A stretch of 64,000 nucleotides of DNA from Allotamlana fucoidanivorans. Lineage in GTDB: Bacteria > Bacteroidota > Bacteroidia > Flavobacteriales > Flavobacteriaceae. Positions 44,615 through 54,500 of this stretch are shown here, in pieces. The stretch's first letter is position 1. The number at the start of each line of letters is the position of its first letter. The stretch is from contig NZ_VDCS01000008.1 of the NCBI RefSeq assembly GCF_006265225.1, positions 1-64,000 on the forward strand. The letters run 5' to 3'. The translations under genes were made by a program, and so were the position numbers. The notes under the pieces were generated by a model. That model was not told the DNA's origin. It did no database searches and was given only the letters and a program-made list of their open reading frames with translations.

Positions 44615-45538
44615 ATGCTTAATCATTTAAAATTACTTGTTTTTTTTATCTTGTTTTTTTCTTTACAGGTAGGAACGGCGCAAGATTATATTTCAATTCC
44701 AGAGAGTTATTTTAGTAAAACCTCGTTGCTTAAACATCTAAGGTCATTATCCTCTGATGCTTTTGAAGGCCGAAAAACAGGAACTGTTGGAGCAAAAAAG
44801 GCAAGAAAATATATAATTAATCAATTTCATGCGCTTAAAGTTGAGCCATTGGAAAAATCATATGAACAATTTTTTAGTTTTTATGAAGATAGAAAACAAT
44901 ATCAAGGGGTTAATGTTATTGGCTTAGTAAAAGGAAAGGAGTTTCCAAAGGAGTTTATTGTAATAAGTGCGCATTATGATCATGAAGGTGTTAAAGGTGA
45001 TGACATTTATAATGGAGCAGATGATAATGCTTCAGGAGTTAGTGCGCTGTTTGCCTTTGCAGAATATTTTAAAGAGCACCCGCCTAAGCACTCGGTCATT
45101 TTAGCGGCCTTTGATGCTGAAGAATTAGGACTTCAGGGTTCTAGGTTTTTTATAAATAGCGCTATGGTGCGTAATAAAAAAATAGTCTATAATATAAATA
45201 TGGATATGATTAGCCGAAGTGCGGAAAATGAATTATTCGCAGCGGGTGCTTTTGAAAATAAAAACTTAAAATATATTCTAAATATGGTTAATACATCACA
45301 TCAAGTTACAGTTGTTCCTGGGCATGATGGTTTTGATGGATTAGATAATTGGACGTATGCTTCAGACCACGCCAATTTTCATAAAAAAGAAATACCTTTT
45401 CTTTATTTTGGTGTAGAAGATCATGAAGACTATCATGAGCCCACAGATACCTATGAAAATATTCATCCCAAATTTTATGTAGAAGCTGTAAAAGCCATCA
45501 TAGATACATTCAAGCAACTTGATAACTTGTCACTTTAG
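44615..45538 (+). CDS. Exported M28 family aminopeptidase
   Basis: A di-zinc exopeptidase of 307 residues. The frame is open from a TTG at 44552 inside the sdh terminator, which cannot be a true start. I choose the ATG at 44615 (MLNHLKLLVFFILFFSLQVG, a signal peptide); an ATG at 44606 is the alternative. Zinc ligands are visible: VISAHYDHEG (His, Asp), YNGADDNASGV (Asp), AFDAEELGLQG (Glu), MDMISR (Asp) and EDHEDYHEPTDTY (His). The protein probably works in the periplasm or outside. It abuts the convergent adaptor gene without a base between stop codons. Confidence 0.9.
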   Translation: MLNHLKLLVFFILFFSLQVGTAQDYISIPESYFSKTSLLKHLRSLSSDAFEGRKTGTVGAKKARKYIINQFHALKVEPLEKSYEQFFSFYEDRKQYQGVNVIGLVKGKEFPKEFIVISAHYDHEGVKGDDIYNGADDNASGVSALFAFAEYFKEHPPKHSVILAAFDAEELGLQGSRFFINSAMVRNKKIVYNINMDMISRSAENELFAAGAFENKNLKYILNMVNTSHQVTVVPGHDGFDGLDNWTYASDHANFHKKEIPFLYFGVEDHEDYHEPTDTYENIHPKFYVEAVKAIIDTFKQLDNLSL

Positions 45539-46690
45539 TTAGTGCTGATGTCCTCCTTGACTCCCTTCATTAATAAGCATAAAACCGCCTTTTGTTAAAA
45601 CAGATTTGTTTGTAAAATCTTTAGTATTTAATATTTCTGCATGATTTTCAGTTTGCAACCCTATTTCTATATTACGTTTTTCAAAATGATAGGTATTGTT
45701 GTTTTCGTTTTTTAAAACTAGGGCAAAATGACTATTATCACTATCAATAATCGCTGTTTTAGGTAGTGCCATCTTTGTTGAAGTGTCTGTAATAATTTTT
45801 GCTTCTACAAACATACCAACTATAAAGCGACTACTAGATTCATCCTTTATATGCGCATGTACTTTAACAACTCTTGAGGTTTCATCTATAGTGTTCCCAA
45901 CTAAATGTACTTCAGCTTCAAAAGTTTCAAATGATGCTTCAGGAATGGTAAATACAATATTTTGGCCTTTTTTAACATTCAGTATATCCTTTTCAAAAAC
46001 AGATAATTCTAAATGGATATGGTCGGTATCTACAATTTCTAGAATCACATGAGACGGGGAAACGTACATGCCGTGGTTTATATTAACACGACTCACATAG
46101 CCATCAATAGGCGAATATAAATGTATAGTTGATGTTATGTTGCCTTGCTTGACTTGAGATGGGTTTATGTTTAACATGTTAAGCTTTTTTTCAAGACTAT
46201 TATAACGTGCCAGATTACTTTTATAATCGCTTTCTGCTTTTAGAAACACCTTTTGAGAACTGATATTTTCATCAAATAATTTCTTTTGCCTTTCAAATTC
46301 AGCCTTTAGGTATTTTAGTGTTTCGTGAACTTCTAAATACCGCTCCTGTAATTCAACATATTCAGGATTTTCTAAGGAAACCAAAAGCTGTCCTTTTTTT
46401 ACATTATCACCTTCAAGAAGTATGGTGTTTGTAATATAACCGCCAATAAATGTACTAATCAAGGCTTTGTTTTTTGGAGGTACATCTATGGTGCCGGTAG
46501 TATGTATTGTTTGATTAAATTGGTGAGGTTCTATTTGCCCTAGCGCCATATCTTGGCCACTAAATTGCGATGAAGTTACAGCAATGGCATTGGAACTGTT
46601 AGGCTCCTCAATTACAATTTCTTTTTTTTGCTCAGATGTACCACAAGATAGTATAGAAAGCAAACAGAATAGTATATATAGATGTTTCAT
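45539..46690 (-). CDS. cusB: Metal-efflux RND periplasmic adaptor (CusB/CzcB-like), lipoprotein
   Basis: This membrane-fusion subunit links the inner-membrane RND pump to the outer-membrane channel. The 383-residue protein has MKHLYILFCLLSILSCGTSE with a lipobox (LSC, Cys 16), a barrel-sandwich (lipoyl-like) domain split by a long alpha-hairpin (about 95-175; ERYLEVHETLKYLKAEFERQ), then the beta-barrel domain. The C-terminus ends GGHQH. It starts 3 bases after the pump gene ends, so the operon order is unknown protein, pump-channel fusion, adaptor. Confidence 0.9.
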   Translation of the reverse strand: MKHLYILFCLLSILSCGTSEQKKEIVIEEPNSSNAIAVTSSQFSGQDMALGQIEPHQFNQTIHTTGTIDVPPKNKALISTFIGGYITNTILLEGDNVKKGQLLVSLENPEYVELQERYLEVHETLKYLKAEFERQKKLFDENISSQKVFLKAESDYKSNLARYNSLEKKLNMLNINPSQVKQGNITSTIHLYSPIDGYVSRVNINHGMYVSPSHVILEIVDTDHIHLELSVFEKDILNVKKGQNIVFTIPEASFETFEAEVHLVGNTIDETSRVVKVHAHIKDESSSRFIVGMFVEAKIITDTSTKMALPKTAIIDSDNSHFALVLKNENNNTYHFEKRNIEIGLQTENHAEILNTKDFTNKSVLTKGGFMLINEGSQGGHQH

Positions 46691-46693
46691 GTT

Positions 46694-49600
46694 TTAAAGG
46701 ATTAAATAGTTAATAGCAATAATAGTTTGATTGTAAGCATTGAGATTTTCAAGATATGTAAGCTCAATGCTGCTGGCTGTTTCAATACTTTGTATGTATT
46801 GAAAAAAGTTGATGGCGCCTTCTTGAAAAGAACGTTCAGCCGTTTTTATAATTTCAAAAGCAAGTGATTTGCCCTGGTTTTCATAGTAGCTCAGTAATTC
46901 ATCATATTGGTGAAGCTTCGTTAAAAGCGATTTGTATTCTGAATTTAACTTTATACGATAATCATATGCCTCGGCTTCAGCAGATTCTTGGGCTATTTTT
47001 GATGCTTTTATCTTTGATGCTTGGCCGCTAAATAAAAGCGGAATTTTTAAGCCAAATTGATACCCTATGATGTTGCCATTTAAAGTGCTATTGGTTCCTT
47101 GAAAATATTCAGCACTTAAATCGGGTAAGAGTTGTTGTTGTTCTTTGTGTCTTAATGCTTCGTAGTACAGGCTTGTATTCTCATAGACAGAAAAACCAAT
47201 ATTATTGCCAATGCTCATGGTTTTCAATTCTAGTTTTTGTAGGGTTTCATCTAGAATAGAAATAGAGTCTGTTTGGATCAATCGTTTTAATTGTTCCTGA
47301 GCTAAAAGCACCTCCTGTTGTGCTTTTTTATAATCGGTTTCTAAAAGTTTCTGCTTAGATTTTGCACTAATCATTTCTAGGTAATTCGTTTCACCTAACT
47401 CAAACCTTCGTTCTGAAGCGTGGGAAAAATGCTGATACAAACTATCCAGAAATTTGTAAACTTTTGTTTTAGTCTTTACATAGCTCAGATAGGCATAGGT
47501 TTTGTAAACATCTCTTTTTAAGGTTTCTAGGTTGATGTTGAAATAAGACTTCTGTAAATTATATTTGGCCTTATTTACTTTCTTATCGGCAAAATATAAA
47601 GTAGGGAACTTGAAATCTTGAGAGATTCCAAAAACCTGTAATGGCCTATTGTTTATGGCTATATTATTTTCATCATAATGATAATAAATGGACGTTTTAT
47701 CAAAGCTAAAGGCACTTCCAATAAGCGCTTCGTATTCATTAGTTTTTAATGATTTGGCTTTTAAATGTGCATTGTTTTCAATAGCCAAATTAACAGCTTC
47801 TTCGGCCGTTATGGCTTTTGTTTGTGCCTGTACAGGTAATGCTATTAAAATTAGAATTATAACGCTTATGTTTTTTTGTTTCATTTTAAATGGTGTTTTT
47901 TCTTCAAACCACGCGTACAGAACTGGTAGTACAACCAATGTTAATATAGTGGCTGTGACTAAGCCTCCTATTACAACTGTGGCAAGCGGACGTTGAACTT
48001 CGGCACCCACATTAGTTGAAACAGCCATGGGTAAAAACCCTAAAGCTGCTGCTAATGCGGTTAAAATAACAGGTCTTAAACGTTCTTTTGTGCCTTTTTT
48101 AATGCGCGCCTCAATATTTGTGATTCCAGCTTGTTTCAAATCTTTAAAATGCTCAATCAAAACAATGCCATTAAGTACGGCAATACCAAAAAGCGCAATA
48201 AAACCAACCCCTGCCGAAATGCTGAAAGGCATATCTCTTAACCATAACAGCAAAATGCCACCAACGGCCGCCAACGGAATTGCAGAATATACCATAAGCA
48301 CTTCTTTTACAGAACCAAAAGCGAAGTAGAGCAGGATGAAAATCAATACGAGGGCTACGGGTACAGCGATTAAAAGTCTTGATTTGGCACGCTGTAGGTT
48401 TTTAAATTGTCCGCCATAAGATACGGTATACCCAACAGGAAGTTGCACCTGTGTTTTTATAATATGCTGTACATCATCAACTACCGACTGTAAGTCTCTT
48501 TTTCTTACATTGATACCTACTACTATTCTTCGTTTTGTGTCATCTCTTGAAATTTTAGCTGGACCTGTAGTGTATTTTATTTCAGCCAATTCATTTAAAG
48601 GAATTTTTATGCCATTAGGAGTATCAATATACAAGGTTTTTAAATGTTCAATGTTTTTTCTGTTGGAGGCTTCTAGTCTAGCCACTAAATCAAATCGTTT
48701 TTCGCCTTTAAATACTTGTCCGAGCGTTTTTCCCGCAAACCCCATGGTTATAATATCGTTGATGTCTGAAATGTTTAAACCATAACGTGCAATTTTGTGC
48801 CGGTTATAATGCACGTTCATTTGCGGTAATCCTTCTACTTTTTCTACAATGATATCAGAAGCACCATCTACATCTTGAATTAATGATTTTATTTCATTGG
48901 CCTTTTGGGCTAAGACGGATAAATCCTCTCCAAAAATTTTGATAGCAATATCGGCTCTAACCCCAGTAATAAGTTCATTAAAGCGCATTTCAATAGGTTG
49001 TGTAAACTCAACTTCCATTCCTGGAATACTATGTAAGGCTTGCTTGAATTTATCAGCTAATTCGTCCTTACTTTCTGCTGAAATCCATTCACTTTTAGGC
49101 TTTAGCTTAATAATAACATCGCTTTCTTCCATGCTCATAGGGTCGGTAGGGACTTCGGCAGCACCAATCCTACTCACTACTTGATCTACCTCAGGAAAGT
49201 TTTCAAGAAGAATGTTTTCAATTTGAGTGGTGATCTCAATTGTTTTTTCAAGAGAGGTTCCCGTTTTTAAAACGGGCTGAATAACAAAGTCACCCTCATC
49301 CAGGGTTGGAACAAATTCACCTCCCATTTTGCTGAATATCCAAATACTTAAAGCTAATAATATACCCGCACTAGAAAGTACAATTTTTCGGTGTTCAAGC
49401 GCCCAATGAATAGTAGGGTTATACAAGTTATTTATGAAATGCATTAGTTTGTAAGAAATACTTTTGTTTTGCTGCTTGTTAGGCTTTAAAAACATTGAAG
49501 ATATAACAGGAACATAAGTAAGACAAAATAACATAGCTCCTATTAAGGCAAAACTAAAGGTAAGTGCCATGGGTTTAAACATTTTGCCTTCCACACCGTT

Positions 49601-51007
49601 TAATGACAAAATGGGGATAAAAACAATGAGAATGATAAGTTGTCCGAAAATAGCAGAATTCATCATTTTTGAGGCACTTTTCAGAGTAATACCGTCAACG
49701 GTTTGCTGCAGTTGATTTTTAGACAGCAAACCAATTTTTGAGCTTTGCGTATTAATTTGAAAGGCTATAAACTCAACAATAATGACCGCACCGTCAATGA
49801 TAATACCAAAATCAATGGCACCAAGACTCATTAAATTAGCATCAATACCAAACATATTCATCAATGAAATGGCGAAAAGCAAACACATAGGAATCACGGA
49901 TGCTACCACAAGTCCAGATCGCCAATTTCCAAGCAATAAAACCACCACAAATATCACTATTAGTGCTCCAAGTATTAAGTTTTCTGCTACAGTAAATGTG
50001 GTTTTACCTATAAGTTCACTGCGTTCAAGAAAGGCATTTATGTAAACACCTTCGGGCAAACTACTTTCAATAGTAGCTACGCGTTCCTTTACGGCGTTTA
50101 TAACTTCTTTAGAATTTTCGTTTTTCAGCATCATCACCTGACCCAGTACTTTTTCGCCCTCTCCATTTCCCGTTATGGCGCCAAATCGTGTAGCGTTACC
50201 ATATCCTACTTTAGCTATGTCTTTAATGTAAATTGGGAGCCCTTCGTTTTTAACAACAATGTTTTTAATATCATCTAAAGTGTTAATTAACCCCTCGCCG
50301 CGAATAAAAAACGCTTTGTTGGTTTTTTCAATATAACCACCTCCAGCAACACTGTTATTTTTTTCTAAGGCTTCAAAAACAGCCATATAATTGATATGCA
50401 TCGCTTTTAGTTTTTGAGGATTTATGGCAACCTCATATTGCTTTAAGTAGCCACCCCAAGTGTTGACTTCAACCACACCAGGAATACCCGAGAGTTGCCT
50501 TTTTACAATCCAATCTTGAATGGTTCGTAGCTGTGTTGTTGAATACTTATTTTTATATTTTGGCTTAACATCTAAGATATACTGGTAAATTTCTCCTAAT
50601 CCTGTAGTAATTGGTCCCATTTGTGGTGAACCAAACCCTTCTGGGATTTTTTCTGAAGCCGATTTTATTTTTTCAGCAATGAGCTGTCTTGGTAAATAGG
50701 TGCCTAGCTTATCTTTAAAAACAATGGTAACAACCGATAATCCGAATTTTGAAACAGAACGAATCTCTTCAACTCCAGGTATGTTGGCCATTTCTAATTC
50801 AATAGGATAGGTAATAAATTGTTCAACATCTTGAGTAGACAGGTTTCTTGATGTGGTGATAACTTGTACTTGGTTATTGGTAATATCTGGAACAGCTCCA
50901 ATAGGAATTTGGGTTAAGGAATATATTCCGTAGCCAATAACAAAAAGTGAAAATAGTAGAATAATGAGCTTATTCTTTAAGCTGAATTTTATAATATGTT
51001 CAAGCAT
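46694..51007 (-). CDS. cusA: CusA/CzcA-type RND metal efflux pump fused to a TolC-like outer-membrane channel
   Basis: A 1437-residue fusion. Residues 1-1041 are a complete heavy-metal RND pump: twelve membrane helices, SLGAIDFGIIIDGAVIIVEF in TM4 (about 394-413, Asp proton relay), and the closing helix ending YAWFEEKTPFK. Residue 1042 is a Met (codon at 47884) followed by KQKNISVIILILIALPVQAQ, a typical signal peptide, and then a TolC/OEP protein (ITAEEAVNLAIENNAHLKAK onward, two helical hairpins, to 1437). The frame is uninterrupted. Substrates are likely Cu+/Ag+ or Zn2+/Co2+. Such fusions occur in flavobacteria; see findings on the internal signal. Confidence 0.9.
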   Translation of the reverse strand: MLEHIIKFSLKNKLIILLFSLFVIGYGIYSLTQIPIGAVPDITNNQVQVITTSRNLSTQDVEQFITYPIELEMANIPGVEEIRSVSKFGLSVVTIVFKDKLGTYLPRQLIAEKIKSASEKIPEGFGSPQMGPITTGLGEIYQYILDVKPKYKNKYSTTQLRTIQDWIVKRQLSGIPGVVEVNTWGGYLKQYEVAINPQKLKAMHINYMAVFEALEKNNSVAGGGYIEKTNKAFFIRGEGLINTLDDIKNIVVKNEGLPIYIKDIAKVGYGNATRFGAITGNGEGEKVLGQVMMLKNENSKEVINAVKERVATIESSLPEGVYINAFLERSELIGKTTFTVAENLILGALIVIFVVVLLLGNWRSGLVVASVIPMCLLFAISLMNMFGIDANLMSLGAIDFGIIIDGAVIIVEFIAFQINTQSSKIGLLSKNQLQQTVDGITLKSASKMMNSAIFGQLIILIVFIPILSLNGVEGKMFKPMALTFSFALIGAMLFCLTYVPVISSMFLKPNKQQNKSISYKLMHFINNLYNPTIHWALEHRKIVLSSAGILLALSIWIFSKMGGEFVPTLDEGDFVIQPVLKTGTSLEKTIEITTQIENILLENFPEVDQVVSRIGAAEVPTDPMSMEESDVIIKLKPKSEWISAESKDELADKFKQALHSIPGMEVEFTQPIEMRFNELITGVRADIAIKIFGEDLSVLAQKANEIKSLIQDVDGASDIIVEKVEGLPQMNVHYNRHKIARYGLNISDINDIITMGFAGKTLGQVFKGEKRFDLVARLEASNRKNIEHLKTLYIDTPNGIKIPLNELAEIKYTTGPAKISRDDTKRRIVVGINVRKRDLQSVVDDVQHIIKTQVQLPVGYTVSYGGQFKNLQRAKSRLLIAVPVALVLIFILLYFAFGSVKEVLMVYSAIPLAAVGGILLLWLRDMPFSISAGVGFIALFGIAVLNGIVLIEHFKDLKQAGITNIEARIKKGTKERLRPVILTALAAALGFLPMAVSTNVGAEVQRPLATVVIGGLVTATILTLVVLPVLYAWFEEKTPFKMKQKNISVIILILIALPVQAQTKAITAEEAVNLAIENNAHLKAKSLKTNEYEALIGSAFSFDKTSIYYHYDENNIAINNRPLQVFGISQDFKFPTLYFADKKVNKAKYNLQKSYFNINLETLKRDVYKTYAYLSYVKTKTKVYKFLDSLYQHFSHASERRFELGETNYLEMISAKSKQKLLETDYKKAQQEVLLAQEQLKRLIQTDSISILDETLQKLELKTMSIGNNIGFSVYENTSLYYEALRHKEQQQLLPDLSAEYFQGTNSTLNGNIIGYQFGLKIPLLFSGQASKIKASKIAQESAEAEAYDYRIKLNSEYKSLLTKLHQYDELLSYYENQGKSLAFEIIKTAERSFQEGAINFFQYIQSIETASSIELTYLENLNAYNQTIIAINYLIL

Positions 51008-51084
51008 AATTCAATAATGAATGATTAGTTATAACCATAAAAACGTTATGTTTTGAATGGTTTATAAAATATTCTTAGTAAGAA

Positions 51085-51477
51085 TTATGTTAATTTTGGT
51101 GGTTGAAAAACAGAAGGTTTCTCAAATAAGGAGGTTGATTCCTTATAGATAAAATTAAGCGGAATGTCTTTATAGGTTGGTGTATTGTGCGGATACAAAT
51201 AAAAAGATGTTAATATAAAAGCACTGTTTACATGACAAGTTAAATGTTGGTGTTTTTTAAAAGGTAAATTGTCATGCTCTTTGTGGTCATTTGGGTGCGT
51301 TGCCACTTGCTCACCATAATGTTCCATCAGAAATTCAAAAAAAGAATCACCATACATGTCTTTATGATAATTGGCATGTTCTATCAATACATTGAATTTT
51401 GAAAAGTCTTCAATGTTGATATTAGCACTTTGAATGAGAATCAAAGTAGAATACAATATGGCTATCATTTTACTCAT
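51085..51477 (-). CDS. Small His-rich exported protein upstream of the metal pump
   Basis: A protein of 130 residues from the ATG at 51477 (MSKMIAILYSTLILIQSANI, a signal-like segment); the frame opens three codons earlier. The mature chain is His-rich, with HANYHKDMYGDSFFEFLMEH (about 34), then HPNDHKEHDN and KKHQHLTCH (about 77-104), enough to bind several soft or borderline metals. It lies 77 bases upstream of the pump gene on the same strand and is probably the first gene of the efflux operon. Role as periplasmic metal binder or sensor is inferred from composition and place. Confidence 0.7.
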   Translation of the reverse strand: MSKMIAILYSTLILIQSANINIEDFSKFNVLIEHANYHKDMYGDSFFEFLMEHYGEQVATHPNDHKEHDNLPFKKHQHLTCHVNSAFILTSFYLYPHNTPTYKDIPLNFIYKESTSLFEKPSVFQPPKLT

Positions 51478-51517
51478 ACCGAGCATAAAAGTACAAAAAA
51501 ATACAAGTTAAAAACTG

Positions 51518-54500
51518 TTAAAAATAAGCCTTTAATTGAATCGAGCCTGTGTGTATGGTTTTGCTTGTAGGTGTTTTTCTTCCAAAGTAGTTTAAATTTA
51601 AATCTAAAAACCTGGTTAGTTTTCTCTGTGCCAATACGCTCCATGTGAAGTTTTTACCTGGTTGAAGACCTTCTAAAATTTGATAGGCTACGGGAGTGTT
51701 TGTGTCCCCATTGTAGGTGTTTGAAAAATAATTAAATATACCATTAAAAGCACTTTTATCACCACTGCCAAGGGTAAAAGAGGCTCCGTAATTATGTTGC
51801 TTTAATTGTTCTAAACTTCCTGTTGTATTGTTTTTGTTGGTGCGTTGATAAAAGATGTCAAAGCTTGAATTGTTGTTAAATAAATATGAAATTTTAGGGT
51901 TAAGTCGGGTTTCTTTTAAATTGAAGTTTTTGCTTGTAAAATTCTCACTTTTACTATTGTTGGTATGCCATGCGCTCAATAAATTAAAAAGCCAGTTAGT
52001 AGCTATTTTATGATTAAAATGAAGCTGATGACTTTGTGTGCTATTTTCAATAAAACCAACAGAAAGCACATTTCTTGTTGTGTTTTTTAAGTATGTGTAT
52101 GAAGATGTATAATGTTGCTTACCGCGATTAAAGAACAACACGTTTCTAAAGTTGAGCAGCAAACCTAATAGGTCGTCTTCATCGTCTTTAAACGGGTTTA
52201 AATTAAAACCGTTATTATTTCGTTTTAACTTTCTGTCAACCAAATAACTGGTTTGATTATAAAAATGTGACCAAAATAGTTTTGACTTACTTTTAGAGAC
52301 TGCCCATTGGGCAGGGTTTATGGTGAGCGTTTGGCTCAGTCTGTTTTGGTGAGTTTTTACAAATACTCTATTGGGTAGCAAAACTCTAATAAATTTACCT
52401 TGATCTTGAAATTGTGCTAATTCAAACTCTTCCAATTCTTGAATACCATTATTATTGTAATCAATCCAAGTGTAGGCGCCTTGCCCGGGTTCTACTTCAA
52501 CATAGGTGAAATCTTGAAGTGGGAGTGTGCCCGAATTGGTTTCAAAAATGGTATGCCATAGTATAATTTGTTTGAAAAATTTTTGACTAAACTGAAGTCT
52601 TGAATTGATTGAGTTTTCGTCCTTTAGGTCTGCTTCCTTACTTTTTAAAGTTCTGTAATTGGCAAAAACAGACAAGTTGGTGTTTTTGTTTTGAATAAGT
52701 TTTGATTTCAGATAAATGGTATTTGAGGTATTTACCTTAACAAGATTGTTGTATCTAATACTGTCATTCGTTCTGTTTTTGTAGCCTACTTCGGCAAATA
52801 TTTTAGTGCTGTCACCTATCCCAACAAAGGTTTCGTATGCTTTAAATTGCTGACTCAAAGGGGTTAAAGAATCATTATGTATTATCCGTTCTTCATTGTT
52901 TTCTAAAGATAATTTTCCTCCAACCCAACTCTTTTTTAAGGGGTAAATGAGTTGGTTGTGTGACCGTATAAAATTTGAAGTTTTTGTGTTTGAAGAGGTG
53001 TTTAAAAAACTTGAATTAGAAGATATGATAAATTTATTGAGCTTAAGATTTAGGTTAGTAACATGTCTATTGCCCTTAAAACCATTAGAGAATTTTAAAA
53101 GTTGAAATTGATAGCTTATCATGCCTTTTTCTTTATGAAAAAGATTCAGACCGCTATAGGTTAAGAACTGATCACCAAAATCTCTTGGGATTTGTCGCCC
53201 AGTGGATTGATCTAAATTCCAGTCTCTCTTAAATTCAACATTATATAAGCCTTGAACATTTCTAAAATTTGAACTTACATAATCGTTGTCTGTATAAAGA
53301 TCAAGATTCCAAGACGTCTCACTATGTATTAAAGATTGATTTATTTTTAGTTTTCCTGCTAATCCGTCGTTGTTATTATTGTCAATAGTTGAAAATAAAT
53401 TTTGATCAAATTGGCTTCCAGCGGCTTCAAAAATGATATTGGTTTTATTTGAAGGTTTGTAACGCCCGTTAACTACAGCAATTTGTAATTTTTTTGGAGC
53501 TACAAGTTGAATGACTGGAGCAAAATTGCCTTGATTTGGGCCAGCGTATTCATAAATATTACTGATGGCATTAACACTACTTAAAATATAATCGCCCTTA
53601 TTGTCTCCAATCAGACTGAAGGTAACACTATACAGCTCTTCATCAGGGTTGTTTGAAAACACAAAAATGTCATTGCCATTTATAATGTCTTTTCTGTAAA
53701 GTATTCTATTTTGGTTATAATCGCTTCTTGTGGCTGATGGTGCTACCATTTTAGTTTCATCATCTCCAGCATTTTTAAGAATATCAACCTGTTCTTCCGA
53801 TAAGTTTTGTTGTAGAGGCTGGTTTTTAGCATCGTTTTCTGAATATACTGAAACACCAATATCTAACTTTTCGCTGGAGTAGGTGCTCCCGCCAAAACCA
53901 ACAAACCGAGTATAATTACGTTCGCTATATTGATAGTCAACCGAAATGCGCATTTCTGAAGTAATAGGAAATGTAGCATTAAAAATAATTTCACCCGCGT
54001 TATAATCAATAATATAGTCTTGGTCTTCACCACGTTTAGCAACAACACCATTTACATAGACCGTTTCGCTACCAGAAACAATAAGTACAAATAGTTCGCC
54101 ATTTGGTCCCTTTAATTTGTAAGGGCCTTGGTTGCCCTCTTGCGCAGTAAATTGATCGGTTGTAAATTGCCCTCTTACAATGGCTCCTGCCGCAAATATG
54201 CTGGTTTGTGATGTGTCTTCGCCAAGATTGATATTAAAGTTCAAGCCTTGAACACGCTTAGAAAAACTAGAGAAGTATGAATGCTCATTTACTAAATCAA
54301 TATCTCCTGCCCGAATATTCCATTGGTCACTAAACAACTCAATAAATACTTGGTCAAATTCATCCAGACGTTGTGAATACCCGCTCTCTTGAAGCGGAAT
54401 ATTAGCATCTTGAATAGAGGCTCTTAATGATACTTTATGGTTCAGCTTTCCTGATATTTGAAGGTCTAATTCACTATTTAAAACAGAATTTTGGTTGTTT

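Noticed and set aside
48027-49184. Several plus-strand frames opposite the RND pump
   Set aside because: All lie antisense to the cusA-type gene, which has continuous family motifs through the region.
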